A stretch of DNA of 64,000 bases from Symbiodinium natans (GCA_905221605.1 CAJNDS010002356.1:372001-436000); one strand, 5' to 3'; counted from the stretch's first letter, positions 31,719 through 44,404 are shown. The notes: generated by a model from the sequence alone, not told the origin. Numbers and translations are program-made.

Positions 31719-31973
31719 TTGGCTCAGGGACCTGGCAAGACCAGCGAGGAAGCATCTGGAAATTCCCATGAGCGTAATGTCCTCCTACTCCATGTCTTGA
31801 TCTACCATGGCTTTCATTCAGATAGCGATAGCGCGTGGGGTCGTTCCAAACCAGAGTCTGGGTCCCTTGTCTTTTCGGCCCGTTTGTCGGACGTTACTAG
31901 GGACCCTGATCTCGAGCAACCTCATGTGGAGACTCATCCAGGTGCTCTCCGAGTTTTTGCGAGGCCCATGTGA
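31719..31973 (+). pseudogene. Relic of the CCCH gene leader
   Basis: The frame contains FHSDSDSAWGRSKPESGSL, which parallels SSHSDSDASDPCFWKPKRF of the upstream CCCH gene in spacing and composition. No zinc finger follows. This may be a decayed third copy, or an exon of the next CCCH gene. The similarity is short, so confidence is low. Confidence 0.3.
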
Positions 31974-32486
31974 GGAGTGGCAAGCCCCTCTGAGAGCCTC
32001 GAAGATGACTTTGTTGAAGGCTGATGCAGGCGTGCCGCAGATGATGGTGTCTCAGTTCCCGGTGTTTTCAAGGTTTAGAGGTGGTTGCAGACTCCTAAAC
32101 TATCGTGTTTGCGTAGTGCAGCAGGTTTATTAGCCTATGTAAGCCTATTTTCAAATTGCCCGGAGCTTGCCGCTGCAAGGTGATGCTGATGGATTTGGCC
32201 AGCACAGGACTCGACAACCAAGCGAGTATGACACGGCCATTGCTGAGGACACTGCAAATACCCGATCGGCGCTGCATGTCCTGTGTGACGTTTACTTGTT
32301 ACATCTTGGGCTTTGCGCTGGCCGGCGAACAAATACGTATTCCAGGGTTCGATGTTCGGACAAAGGGTGCGAAAATAGGGCAGCGTGGCATGGTGGGAGT
32401 CGGGCACCACGCCTCCCCAGGGTTCCTGTGCACCCCCCCCTTACGACAGAAACAAGATTTTGCAGGCTGGGAACACCCAATTTCCG

Positions 32487-32592
32487 TAAACCCTAACCCT
32501 AAACCCTAAAACCTTATCCCTAAACCGCCTAAACCCTAAACCCTAAACCCTAAGCCCTAAACCCGAAGCCCTAAACCCTAAACCCTAAACCC
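32487..32592 (+). repeat. Telomere-like (CCCTAAA)n array between CCCH copies
   Basis: The run contains about 13 CCCTAAA-type units with a few variants (CCCTAAGC, CCCGAAGC, CCTTATCC). It lies just upstream of the second CCCH gene. Confidence 0.9.
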
Positions 32593-32739
32593 CCACCAAG
32601 GGTCCCAAAGAGCTGGAGCCCATGCCAGAGCATACGTGGGATCAGGAGGCTTGTCCACTTTGCTCCCCATGGACAGCCTAAGGCCTCGGCGGATTGTTTT
32701 GTTTAACCCCACTTTGGTCCCTTTGTAAAAATTTTTTCT

Positions 32740-33166
32740 CAATCTGCAGCGAATTGCAGGAAAAGTTGATTTTTCGGTTTGGCGACCCAAGCCGAAGGAC
32801 CATTGCGTGCGCAGCCCGATGACAGACCTCTGCAAGATTGAGCCTGGAGATGGATCTTCTTGGATTACTAGAAGCATCGCCAGCTCCAAATCTGCGAGAG
32901 TTTCAAGAGATATCCGGCATCCTTTTTTCTGCAAACCCAAACTGGCGGTGATCAGGGAGGAGATGCAAATAAATCCACAGGTGCCGGTTGATGAGGCTGG
33001 AAAGTCAGTTCCGCTGACCAGTGCCAATCAGCCAAAAGAATGTTTGCCATGCCCTTTTTTCTTATCCAAGTCAGGCTGTGCCCGCGGACTGCAGTGCGAG
33101 TTTGACCACTGCTCGCGTCCGCGCAGTCGCAAGAAGTGTCTCATTGTAGAAAGCAGCATACAGTAA
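32740..33166 (+). CDS. CCCH zinc-finger protein, copy 2
   Basis: The frame is open from before 32760 (VDFSVWRPKPKDH) to TAA at 33164-33166; the first ATG is at 32807. Residues CPFFLSKSGCARGLQCEFDH fit C-x8-C-x5-C-x3-H exactly and match the finger of the gene at 30890 at most positions, including the SGC-RG-QCEF core. The preceding VPVDEAGKS also parallels VPLTEAGKP of copy 1, so this is a tandem paralogue. Because the shared WRPK region lies upstream of the first ATG, the true start is likely in an earlier exon. Function is inferred to be RNA binding. Confidence 0.7.
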
Positions 33167-33321
33167 ACTCCCAAAGTTGGGACACCATTGTCCTCATATC
33201 CCCAAGAGGGTTACTAAACGGAGTCCCTGCACACATTGTCCTGAAACCATGTTCCAGCTTTCTGGAGTTTAGTGTATCTCATTTTTAACCATTACTTCAA
33301 TTCGTGCATGATGGGCTCAGC

Positions 33322-33455
33322 AGTCGTGTTCTTCCCACCATGTGCTGGCTGTTTCAGTCAAAACCGTGGAGTAGGGTGAAAACCGGCTCAGCTTTGGCGT
33401 TCTTCCCACCACGTGCTGATTGTTTCAGTCAGAACCGTGGAGTAGGGTCAAAACC
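33322..33455 (+). repeat. Two-copy tandem duplication, 71-bp unit
   Basis: GTTCTTCCCACCATGTGCTG at 33328 recurs as GTTCTTCCCACCACGTGCTG 71 bp later. Each is followed by TGTTTCAGTCAAAACCGTGG with one change. Confidence 0.85.
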
Positions 33456-36300
33456 GCAAGCTGCAAGACGGAGGCAGAAGACAAAGACAGATGCGCCGGG
33501 CGTTAGACAGTGAGATATCGGTGCATTTGGAGAGTATGTAGCAGTGCAGGGGCATGAGAAAGGGGGGGGTGCTCAGAATATGGTCCAGAAACCGTTTCTT
33601 GGGGGTCATCCTAGGTCGGGGCCGACCCGCAGCACATCGCACACGTCGCACAGTGGGCAGAATGCGCAGGCTTGTGGTGCTGCCAAGTTATCCGTTATCC
33701 AGTCTACCATGAGCAGGGATCAGCCTAAAGCTGCGATGTGATACCCGTTTGTGGCAGGCTGCCTCAGCTGAGAGACCGGCGGGAAAGCCATCGGCAATAG
33801 GCGCGCAGTGTGGGAGTAGGGAGTTTTGCTCCGGTGCAACGTGTGCCCGTAGGCCTTCACTGGGGAATCCAATGAGCATCGAGCACCTTTTGCACTCGAC
33901 GAAAGCAAACTCAGCGTCTCACGAGTTTCACCTTTGTCCAAAATTCACAGTCTCACCCCCCCAGACCGGACTTTGTAGAGCAATACTCTTGGATTCTTGC
34001 ATCTGCTTAACACCCATCGAATTGGTCTTTTCTTGAGGCTTCGGTGCGCTGCCATGCGTGTTAGAGGACTGTGACACATACAGAGTGTCCGGCACCTTGC
34101 AGGGGAAATCAAGAGCACCAAGACCATATTGTACAACCTCCGAGCATCAGTTTCTTTTGTACTCTGGGGTTGAGGCAGCTTTTTCACTTACAGATTCCAC
34201 GCGAGCATGAACCAAGCGAACATGAATCAGAAACCATACATTGCAAGAGAGCTGGTACATTCCTGAATGACATCTTGCGGCAGTCATGGCCATGTTCATG
34301 CAGTGCCACATCGTGACAAAGTTGACAAGCTTTTACATCTTAGCTTGGTAGAAATCAGCAGCCGCCCGGACCTGATGATTCACGTCAGCATCTTGTCTTT
34401 TGCAGCCACAGCTTGACAGCATCTTGGCTCCACCGCAAAACCGTTTCGTCGCCCGCCAAGGTCTTTAACGGGTGCAAAGAGGTCTGCTCTCTGCCAGCCA
34501 AGGCACAGCATGCGCAAAGCGGGCAGACATGTTCCCAAACGAGATATGTAGGAAGCCAGGAGCCCTGTTCACGATCTCTTGCGACACGCACATTTGTAGG
34601 GCACGGTCATTCACGTTTGGCAAGTGCATCTAGGAAGTTTCATCTAAACCGTGGGCCTGTTTGTGGCCCATATCACAAGGAATTAAGAAGACGATGCTGT
34701 GCTGAGACCCCAATGGGCTCATCACTTTAGACGCACGCGGAAGTTGCCTGCGGGTGCTGACTCCAGGTCCTTCCCCCGAATCCACCCCCCAGAAAGAAAC
34801 TTTAAGCCAGGCTTCTGCCTTATCAGGGGTTCAACTCCAGCGACTCTGGCAGGCCTGTCAGGCATGTGGCGAGCTTTGCGATTGTGAAGCGTGTCAGGCC
34901 TGCCGGTAGCTTGACGTCACAGGTGCCTCGCATGCGAGACAGACTGGACTCAGTCAACCGATGACAGGACTGCTGCTCAGGCATATCCGAAAGTTGCACG
35001 GCCTGTATGAACCGCCCGCTTGGCCTCTACGTTGCGTGTGCCGAGGTCCTCAGCTTCCGCTCTCTATCAGTTTATGGCACAAAGTGGTGTTGAGATTCAT
35101 ATAGGGGGCCATTTGGCGGGTTTAGGGGGATTCAGCTGCCGATTTACAAGATGTGCCTAGGCCATCCTAATGAGCCTCGCAGAGATCGGCTTCTGTTTGG
35201 CCGCGTTGCTGCAGGCGCTGCTGCTAGCTGCTAGAAACGGCCTCAAAGGATGTTAAACTGCTAAGCAGGACAGGTGCGAGCAAGCACAGCGCTGTGGCCC
35301 AACGATACCCCCTAAACCCTAAGCCACCCACCACCCTAAACCCCAAACCCTGGCAGGATGACCTGAGCAACTGCAGTTTTCCTGATGGGATGGCCAAGAG
35401 TGTGCGGCCCCTGGGCATGGGCTTGTGCTCGTTGTCTGAGTGGTACGAGTAAGGGGGGCCTTTAACAGAAGCCGCCCTTCAACTGAACCCTAAGCTTCCT
35501 AAAGCTTAGGCCTCTGGTTAAGTCCTAAACCCACACCCCAAGCCCTAAACCCTAAGCCCTAAACCCTAAACCCTAAACCCCAAACCCTAAACCCTAAAGC
35601 CCAGTTTCAATCCTAAGCTTGAGGTTGGGATTGGCTCCTGGCTGCGTGTTCAGATGGGTGATGGCCCTTGTTTGCTCTTGTTTGAGTTGAGCAGATGGGC
35701 AGATGCCGACTGCTGTCACATCTACTTTCTTCAATGGAACCCAGCCTGCGCGCCAGAGAGGTCACACGAACCCAGCCTGCCTCCCTAACCCCAACCCTCA
35801 TGACTGTGTAGAAAAGATGCAAGTGATCCAAGAACTCGGCCAAAACCAAATGTGTCAACAGCAAGCACGCATGAAGTGCAGCACCAGTGCCCGCTATCCG
35901 CTGTCAGTACAAATGTAGACTCACTCAAATCTGCCACGAGTAAAAACCATTAACATCCCCGAACTCTCCAAACTTCAAAACTTCCAAACCCTAAACCCTG
36001 AGTCTGCCAACTCTACACACTCTGAACCCTAAACCCTGAACACTGAGCCCTGAGCCCTGAGCCCTGAGCCTGCGAACCGCAGTCCCGGCCGACTGCTCCG
36101 CTTGTCTGTCTCCCAAAGCACCGCAGACAAGGGTGAACAACCATAGAGCTGTTTTTTTTTTTAAGCCCTTTAGGGCACTTAGGGGGCTTGTAAGTGGTGA
36201 CAGCTACACTTCTAATTGGGTTAACCTCCAAGTAAGCCTTTAAGTCCTGTCAGCCCTGACCTGGAGAAGCCCAAAACCACTTGCGACAAAAAGAAGAACG
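33456..36300. other. Spacer with telomere-like words; no gene recognised
   Basis: Degenerate CCCTAAA words occur at 35310-35350, 35510-35610 and 35985-36065, the last drifting to CCCTGAG. I see no recognisable exon or RNA gene. Confidence 0.4.
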
Positions 36301-37054
36301 CGCGTGATCAAAACGACCCCGGCGTGAAGGGAGTTCGTGCTGAGGCTGTGCCTGGCTCAACCTCATCTTTGCTCCGTACATCCAGCATCAGTTGATGCAG
36401 ACGCCACTTGGCATGGGAGCATGGAGGGGCGTTGCGAGGTGTTCTTGTGCTTTCAAACTTCTTGCAAAGCTCACTCCGCAGCTGAGGCTTGAAGCGAAGG
36501 CAGGTGTTGCAGACATGGACCAGAAGGCAATCAAGGACACTTGACTTCTTGCAAGCTCAGCCTCAACATGCCTTTTGAGCATCCGTGCAATCGCTCCAAG
36601 CATTCCCCCTCCTGTTAAAAGCAAGTGGCACCAAGGGACACTGCTTCGCGCTAGTACAGCAGCATCTGGATCAACTGTTTCTCTGCATCAGGTGCTGTAA
36701 GCTCTGGCAATCTTCGTGCTTTTGTTGCCTTCACCACTGGAGCAGTTCTCACCCTCTGAGAGCAGTAGTGCGACACAGTGTGACAGAGCCTTGGGAGCAC
36801 ATGCGACAGGAGAGCTTCCAGGAAGTCTTCCTTCATGACATCGGTGTCTGCCTCTATGTGACATAGATGCACTCGGCACAAGGGAGAGGTGCATCGAAGG
36901 TTTCAACTGGCCAGCTCAGGTTTTCGCGTGGATTGGCTCCCTCGTATGGAGCGTTTGCGGCAAGCATCTGAGAGAGAACACTGCGCAACAATGTCCGCAT
37001 TCGTTAGATGCATGTCGGCCAACGCAGGGATGCAGCCAAGGAGTTGAACACAAT

Positions 37055-37150
37055 TTCATACGGGGTTTAGAAAACAGGGGACCCCCAATATAAACCCCAT
37101 AGATGGGTTCCCTTATATTAAAGATCCCCATAAGGCTCCCCCTAATATCG
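37055..37150 (-). mobile_element. Short dispersed element, copy 2 (MITE-like)
   Basis: Read on the - strand, this segment (ATGGGGATCTTTAATATAAG, then GGTTTATATTGGGGGTCCCC) matches the elements at 11346-11452 and 48508-48600 along its length. The orientation is reversed relative to those copies. Confidence 0.55.
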
Positions 37151-37159
37151 GCACAGATC

Positions 37160-37440
37160 CCTCATGTTTAGGGTTTGAGGTTTAGACTTCAGGGTGAAGG
37201 GTGTAGGGTTTGGGGTTAGACTTTAGGGCAGAGGCCGAACAGGGGGTTTCAGGGCTCACGGGGTTTTAGGGCGCGGGGAATGCATCTCCCCGCGTGTCTT
37301 TTCGAGGCGGCCTTTAAGGTTCCACAGGCTTTCAGGGTTTCAGGGCGTTAAGGTTTCCGGACTTTGGGTTATAAGGAGTAAAGCTGCTGGGAGTTCTCAA
37401 GGCTTAAGGCATTTCAGGGTCTAAAAGGTTTAAGTGTTTG
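37160..37440 (-). repeat. Degenerate TTTAGGG-type region
   Basis: GGGTTT, TTTAGGG and TTTCAGGG words recur irregularly across 280 bp. A cleaner run follows at 37918-37965. Confidence 0.7.
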
Positions 37441-40224
37441 AGATGGACACGCTCGTTTCTTGTTTCCTCCCTGTTTTTTCTGACTCATGCCATCTCTTTT
37501 TTCTGACTGGTGCCATCCCGTTTCCTGACTCGGTCTTTTGCTCTGTTTTCGACTCTTCAGATCAGAAAGACTGGTGGGACATTTGTGTTGCTAGGAACCA
37601 GAAGAGCCCTCTCGTTTGGTAGGAACTGTTTCTTCTCTGAAGCTTTGCTGTGCGGAAGACGGGGTTATTTACTTTCTGCAGATGAAGACAGAGCACGCCT
37701 CGGAGTTTTGCATCGCACTTCGAAAAAGCAGACGCGGGAGAGCAGGCAACCCACGCATGGGAACCTTGAACCCGCAGTGCACAATAGTTTGGGGACGTAA
37801 GCTGACCAAGGCCCAGGGAAGCTCTGTTTCAACAGGTTTCAGGAGCGCCAACAAATTTAGCAAGTTTCAGCAGCGACTCGTGTAGTCTTGGCCAGCTCCG
37901 AGAGGGCGGGAGAAAGGGGTTTAGGGTTCAGGGATTAGGGTTTAGGGTTTAGGGTTTAGGGTTTTTGTAGGAAGGGTTGGGAAAGGGGGAAAGATGCCAG
38001 ATCCTGGTTTGTTTGTTCTCGACACCTTTCGGAGCCCGAGGTGAATTATCTTTGCAAAGGCTTAGGTGCTTCAGGATTGCTGCAAAACAAGGAATTCCAG
38101 GTATTAGAAGACTGTTACTATCAGGGGAAGCGCTTGACGACTACGGGTGCGCGCTCTCCTGGTTTCTTGCCTTACGTGCTCCTTTCTGTTGACATCGTCG
38201 CTTGCCGCAGCTGCCTGTCCTGCTTTCTGCCTGAATGATTCTTTCTGGACTGGCCACCTAAAAAACCCAGGCCTCTCGTGGATGCGCCAAACTCCGGCTG
38301 CCTGCGATCCTCAAGGTTCCACGTCCAGCAGCTACGCCGTGAGAACAGCTTGCCGTGGGTAAGTGGTAGCATTGATCGGTTCATCGAGAGCCGCAAACAA
38401 CACCAGAAGCGCCACAGGATCCTGAAGGCTTCTAAGGGCTTGTAGGGAAAGAACAACTGCACACCTCAAGACGCTGAAGGCTTCCAAGAGCAACAGCACG
38501 CTGAAGAATCACAGAGTGCAGCGTGCAGATGAGTGCAGGTTGGGGGTCCGCCGCTGCCTTTGTGGGGATTGCCTTCTTCTGGCCCTTCCGGCCTGTTTGC
38601 CCGCTCCTTCTAGGAAGAATGATGGTGGTGGATTAGAACTGGCAAGAATCAGAGGTCAGCAAGTTGTTGAAGCGGTCAAAGGTCTTGAATTTTTCCGGCC
38701 CGACCCATCATCCATGTGGCATTGTGCGCTGCCAGAACATGCAAGACGCGTGGCTGAGAGGTGCCTCTTGTTCTATGGAAACGTCTGGTATTGGTATGTC
38801 AGCTGCACCAGCCACAGACCAGCCTTGGCCTTGGCGCCCGTCACCTTTGGACACATCCTGACAGCGCTATTTGGCCAGATTGAGAGGTGAAATGGGCCAT
38901 GAAGCTGATACCTGCGGTGACATCTGGTAAGGCCTCGATGGTGCGGGGGAGGGGACAAATGATGGTGCTTCACCAGGGCCCTAGGCTGCTCGTCTTGGTT
39001 GCAGGTGCACGCTCCGCAAGTCTCTGTCATGCGAGGACCCTGATGTGGGACGTCTGTTGTCGCACTTTAGGAATGCGAAGAAGTTACGGTCGCGCACCAT
39101 TGTGGGAGACTGGAGAAGATGTGTGCAGCTGCATCTCCCATCTCCTCCCATCTCCGGAGGAGCATCACCTGCAGGTCCAGCAGCAGCCCCTGAGGATGGT
39201 TGGATCTTCCCTCTCGGTTTTCTGAATGTTTTTTTGGCTATATTTGAACATCGAGAAGTGTGGGCTTTGCCAACCAAGGCCTTACCGCCGCCATCCGGCT
39301 GCCAGAAGGCCTGATTTGCTTAATAACTCCCCGAAAATGGGTGCGTCGTACATCGTGTTCTGCGCCAGCACGCGCGGAGGCCTGCACAGCGTCGCAGCTT
39401 GCAAAGCTGGTGGCATGTATCGGCTCGGTGCCTTGAACTGTCAGGCGTGAGAGCAGAGCCATTGTCACCCGCTCTCCAGGCTTGGACTTTTTCGGTGACG
39501 CGACGTACTTCTTTCCAGTGATTGGTGAGGTGCCAATGTCGTGCACCCTGCTTGAAACCCCCCAAGAAGCCTTAATGGTGGCTTCCAAGCACCAGGGGGT
39601 CGACTTGGCCTACGCGCCCATCCAGGCAGGAGTGCTCCGAACCTCTCGAATTGATCATGGTGCTCATATTCACAGCTCTCAGGGGATTGCCCTCATGATG
39701 CTGTTCGGCTCAAGAAGCTTCTCGCCTGAACTTGGATTGTGTGAGGCTGCTTTCAAGCATTCGCAAGCCTATGGACTAAGGCATCGCCACCGTGGGAGTG
39801 CTGGAGGACCTTCCGCATTCTGAAGGTCATATGGTCGCATTGGTCGCTTCGGTCACGTCAGTCGAAGGAGCTTCTGCCGTTTACGGACCTCATGCCCACG
39901 GCCACTCTGGGCTGGCCTCGGGGCTCAATTTGGGTTTATTTGCGGAGTCCTAGGATCTGCATGCGGCCTGGCCTAGTACTACTGTATGCATGGAGGTGGG
40001 GAGGAATGATACACCATGATGCGCCTGACGCCATGAGGATTCTCGAGACCTTCTTCGCGGAGAGTTGCCTCGGCCGGTCCCTGGGATTTTCCCAGCGCCA
40101 AGATGGCTCGTCTTCGTCTGATGAGTAGTGAGTTTGCCTCCCCCCTAAGAATTGCCCCAGCCTTGGCCCCCCCTTCCCCTTTCCCCCCAAAAAAAAGGAT
40201 CTTGTCATTTAGCGTATTTAGGTG

Positions 40225-40380
40225 CTAGCCCTGGAATGCCCAACCCCAGTCTCCCTGGAGTCCAGGCCCAACCCCAGAGTCTCCCTGGAGCTGGAGTGCC
40301 CAACCCAGAATCTCGTGCCCAACCCCAGAATGTCCCCGGAGTGCCCAGCCCCAGAGTGTCCCTGGAGTGCCCAACCCTAG
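40225..40380 (+). repeat. Minisatellite, about 26-30-bp unit
   Basis: The core CCCTGGAGTGCCCAACCCCA recurs about six times with small insertions and substitutions (AGAGTCT, AGAATGT). Confidence 0.85.
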
Positions 40381-43300
40381 ATTATCTCTACCAAGAGAGG
40401 GTGGGGATGTTCGAAGCAAAATAATTTCTTTGGGGGGGATGACAGGATCGGCCTACAGGCCTTGTACATACGTGTTGGACGTCAGCTGGTGCATGCGAAG
40501 AAGCGTGCCAGACTTGACGTTTCTGCTCCAAGTTCTGGCGACTTGAACTGTGCGACCGTTGCATGCTGTGAACGCAGATTGCATGCAGTAGGGGCATCCT
40601 GCATCTCATTCTGTTCTTGCCGCTGGCCTAGAGCCATTTTTCTGTGAAGTTTAGAGACAAAAGCCCATCGGGTGTACAGCATGTGCTTATCTGCCACCCT
40701 GAGTTCTGAACCGGAAATCCTAAGTAGCCGGCGCTTCGGTGCTTGGACCCTCGTGTAGTAAACCGTGCAGTTGCGAGTCTCGCGAAGCCATGGACGGGAA
40801 CCAGACAGACAGGCCTGGGTCTTCCTGGGTTGCATTGAGGGATGCCAGAAAACCGGATAAAGCTGCTTTAGCTTGACTGTGCAAGGACGGGGCCCTCCGG
40901 GAATGCAGAGGACCTCGGCCACTCGATGCGCTGGGATACACAGAAGAAGCTCATGTGTGGAAAGGACTCGGGCACATGCAGCCAGACCTCAAAAGGAGGT
41001 GCAGTCTCCTAACCCTATCTTCTCCTAGCCTCTAGGTATCCACTGCGGGTGGTCCTTAGGTCCATGTCTGCGTGTCTGCGTGTGCATGTGGGTGCCCTTT
41101 GGCAGGTGGTGGGCACATACGGGGTCGTTCGCTCCAGCCTCAAAGAGTCACCATCACCATGCCGTGATTTCAGAGCTTACTGTAGTTTACTGTAGGGTTT
41201 ATCGTGCAGCCGTGGGAAAGAGTTGGGAGTGCTGAGGTTGACAGAAAGCTCTGGGTTCAGCGTCCCTGATTCGGCCAGCTGCTGAGGTCACAATGCTCTG
41301 AGATACATCGTATGGGTGCTTGAAACTTTGGGAGCTATGAATACTGCAGCCTGGTAGGTTTACAAACCAGAACAAGAATGACTTAGTGCAGCAAGTGGGA
41401 GGACGACGACGAGTCGTCGGACTAGTCGGTGTAGTTGGAGTAGTTTAGGGGTGGGGGTGGGAGTAGGAGTCGGAGTCGGGTACACTGTAAAATAACAAGG
41501 GGAAAGGTCAGAATGGCAACGACAGAGGCCAGGGACTGTGAACAAGTTTCTTCATCGACGTGTTCTGTTCAACCGTTGCTTTGGAGATTGCTGCCGCTTC
41601 TGAGGAGTTTGGTGTGTCCGACAGGCAGATAAATGAGGCGCCAGTGCTCCAGTTGTCTGAGCAGTTTAAGGGAAGGAGAAGAGTAGAGTCTGAGAACAGG
41701 ATTTGCATAGGGAGATTGAGGATTGCGATCTTCTGCCCGTGTGTGGATTGCCGCGTGGCAAGGGTTGAGGTAAGGGGCTCATGCCAATCCGTCCTCCGCA
41801 GCCCAGCGTGGTTTACAGAATCATAGGGAGCTTGAGAAGTAGGGCTTCGGCTTCGTCCGTCTAGATACCCCGTTCCTTGACTCGCATGTCCTCATCTTTG
41901 AGGTCGGAAAATGATGCGAAGAATGAATAGAACAGTGGATGTCTCTGGAAGCCGTCGGCATGGCTTTCCAGAGAAGCCCCGTAGACTCCGCAGCTGTCAT
42001 TAAATATTTTAAACTCACCTTATAGACGCGTTTTTTCTGGCCAGCACATCCTGGCAGCCACAGAAGATGGACAGCTTGGGAGGCCGCAGCTGCGGGCACC
42101 AAGCCCCTCGTGCGGAAGCTCTCGGCAGGCATTGTGGATTTGTCATTGTCCTCATGCTGCAGTCTGGCCTCCCCTGTGTCCAGCTTCCCGTCCAAGCGCA
42201 GAATGGAAAGACTCTGAATTTGGTGACTTGGCTTCACAGACCTTGAAGTTTCCAAAGTGCTGAAGTGAGCCACCGGCGCATCTGCACTTGCCTGTAGTTT
42301 TTGGTGAGGTCTTGCGGACGAGCAGATCAAGGCCGGTGACGGCTGTGTACCCCTGATCCGCGTCCCCTAGCAATTCCTAGCAACCCTGTGCTCTGCCACG
42401 GCAGGCGCTACAAGCCAAGATCGGTGACAGTAGCCAGCAGGAGGCCCAAACACAGTGCACGAAAACTACGAGTTCTCTGGGGCAGAACCCACTTGCAACG
42501 AGTGCAAACAGACTTTGCTTCATGAAGCCGAACATCGCATGGCTACTGCTGCTGGATGCTACTGCTTAGGGGCTCTGAGTTTGGTAGCTGTCTTCCTGCC
42601 TTCTGCAGATGCGCCAGGTGCAGGCGCGTACCACGGCCGCAAAGCCTCCGGCGCCAGGGCATCGAAGCAACAGTGGGCAGACCTTGCTTCTTGTTCGCAA
42701 CGTGCGACCATCCGGGGTGCGAAGAGCGCAAGCGACAAGGCTGCGTGAGCATGTCGAGCACTTCGGGACAAGGGTTAAGGACGCCTACGAGTCTGAGTAC
42801 ACAATGAATTCGATTTGCGTGCTTTCATAAATTCACGATTCTCTTCAGATAGTCCTGCCATTTGAGAGCTTAATCAGCTGATGCGAGCTACTAATACTGG
42901 GACAGCCACATCTCCCCCATTTCTCGTACATCAGAATCGCCAAGGCCTGGGGCACCAGATCCAGCGGTCCTCTCTCCGCTGAGTGAGGTGGAGCCCCCCA
43001 AATTGTGCTGCTTTTGGATGGCTGCTGTGCAGACATGACGCTCTAGCATTTTGCGGCTAGTGACGGGAAGTTCTTGAATGCAATGTACAGCAGGAAACTC
43101 CAGAAGGAGCTATGTCGACGGACGATGTAGGTATCTAGCAAGTGGTAACTAAGTAGTTGTCGCGGCCATTCATCATTGAACGCACTCTTTCTGCTTTGCT
43201 TTCGCAAAGAATAGGAAAAGTCGCTTCAGCAATTCGGAAAGTAGCGGTGAGAACTGCAGCGGCGGCACGTAGTGGTACTCAGTGACACATAGTCGCGCTT

Positions 43301-43622
43301 TGTGCCACGTACACTATATGGCACGTGATGTCGCGTGTTAGCTAGACCCTGAGTCAATGGAAGGTGTCAGAGCAAGAGTCCCCAGCACCTTCCTTCCGTG
43401 GCGTGCACGATAGTTCGGCCCTCAGGGGAGGACGTGCTTTGCTCCCTAAACCCTAAACCCTAGACCCTAGACCCTAAACCCTACCAACTATCAACCCTAG
43501 GCCCTAAAGCCTAATGAAACCCTAAACCCGCGAGGCAGCCGCTCGCGGAGCCTTCTCCGCTTCGACAGTGAGAGCCTCTCCACTGCGGCGCGAGGCCCTG
43601 GCCTCATGAGCCTCATGAGCCC
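40381..43622. other. Spacer; only unassigned frames
   Basis: The frame near 42455-42530 (YEFSGAEPTCNECKQTLLHE) and its continuation near 42660-42760 (FLFATCDHPGCEERKRQGC) carry paired Cys and might be exons of a metal-binding protein, but I cannot name a family. CCCTAAA words occur at 43443-43530. Confidence 0.3.
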
Positions 43623-43739
43623 ATGAACATCTTGCTGTTGATGCCGCACTGCATTCCTGGGACCTGGCAATACCTGCTCAGTTCTGTCATCAGCTGTTCA
43701 TCAGCCCACTTTTCTTATTTTTTACACATTTTCACACGC

Positions 43740-44114
43740 CGATCCGTTCCTGGAGGTGCTGGCAGTGCACCGTTTGAGTCGCGCTTACGGGGCGGAAGCC
43801 CCAGGTACAGCCGAACGGATGTGAGTGCGAACGTCGTGACCGCATGGATACGGAAACGGAAGCTGAAACGCAACGCCGAGGTTTGGCCTGCCTTGAGCGG
43901 GCGAGACAGTGTTTCAGCACATTTTTCGGACAGGAAGAAGGCGACCCAGGATGAGATTCACAGACTGTCAATTCTGTGGCCGTGGCTGGCCAGGCGACTA
44001 CCATCGCTCACCCTAGGTGAGGTGGTGGCTCGTGAAGCTCCGGCTGAGCCGATCGACATGCGTGCAGTCGCTGTTAAACAGGAGACCGCTCTGAGCTGGC
44101 TTGAGTATGCTTGA
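43740..44114 (+). CDS. Uncharacterised ORF ahead of the JmjC gene
   Basis: The frame reads VVTAWIRKRKLKRNAEVWPA, then HRLSILWPWLARRLPSLTLG, with a basic and helical character, and stops with TGA at 44112-44114. I recognise no domain. It lies about 290 bp before the JmjC start and on the same strand. It may be the last exon of an otherwise unseen gene. Confidence 0.22.
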   Translation, partial: RSVPGGAGSAPFESRLRGGSPRYSRTDVSANVVTAWIRKRKLKRNAEVWPALSGRDSVSAHFSDRKKATQDEIHRLSILWPWLARRLPSLTLGEVVAREAPAEPIDMRAVAVKQETALSWLEYA

Positions 44115-44284
44115 GGGGTCTGTTGCAGAACATGTCTGGTGTTTTACGGGGACACTCATTGCGCTCACGAGCTTTGCAGCGTTGGCGAGTCGAAGAGTGT
44201 CAGAGAATCCGCTGGCACAGTGACAACGATCAAAGTATCAAAGCCTTCGTCCCACACGGAGAAGCAAGTACTGTTCGTGTGACA

Positions 44285-44375
44285 TTATTTTATATGTATA
44301 TATGCATATCTACATATATGTTATATATATATACACATACAAAAGATATGTATATATATATATACACACACACAT
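44285..44375. repeat. TA/CA microsatellite directly upstream of the JmjC gene
   Basis: TATATGTATATATGCATATC grades into TATATATATACACACACACA. It ends 30 bp before the ATG at 44405. Confidence 0.85.
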
Positions 44376-44404
44376 AGGCAAAGGTTGGATGGGGCCCAGC
44401 TGCC

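Larger units (their letters stand above)
36301..40128 (+). other. Unassigned region, possible multi-exon gene ending at 40128
   Basis: Several + frames look exon-like but match no family I know: VVEAVKGLEFFRPDPSSMW near 38665, VGRLLSHFRNAKKLRSRTI near 39045 and ALMVASKHQGVDLAYAPIQ near 39572. The frame ending RQDGSSSSDE with TAG at 40126-40128 looks like a genuine acidic C-terminus. Linking these is guesswork. Repeats in the region are TTTAGGG-like runs at 37160-37440 and 37918-37965. Confidence 0.25.

Noticed and set aside
31719-31973. Full third CCCH gene
   Set aside because: Only the Ser-rich leader resembles the neighbours and there is no zinc finger, so I list it as a relic only.
39700-39720. 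TTCGGCTCAAG resembling the end of the dinoflagellate spliced leader
   Set aside because: Only about 10 bases match the conserved leader end, and they fall inside an open frame. No full relict leader was seen in the window.
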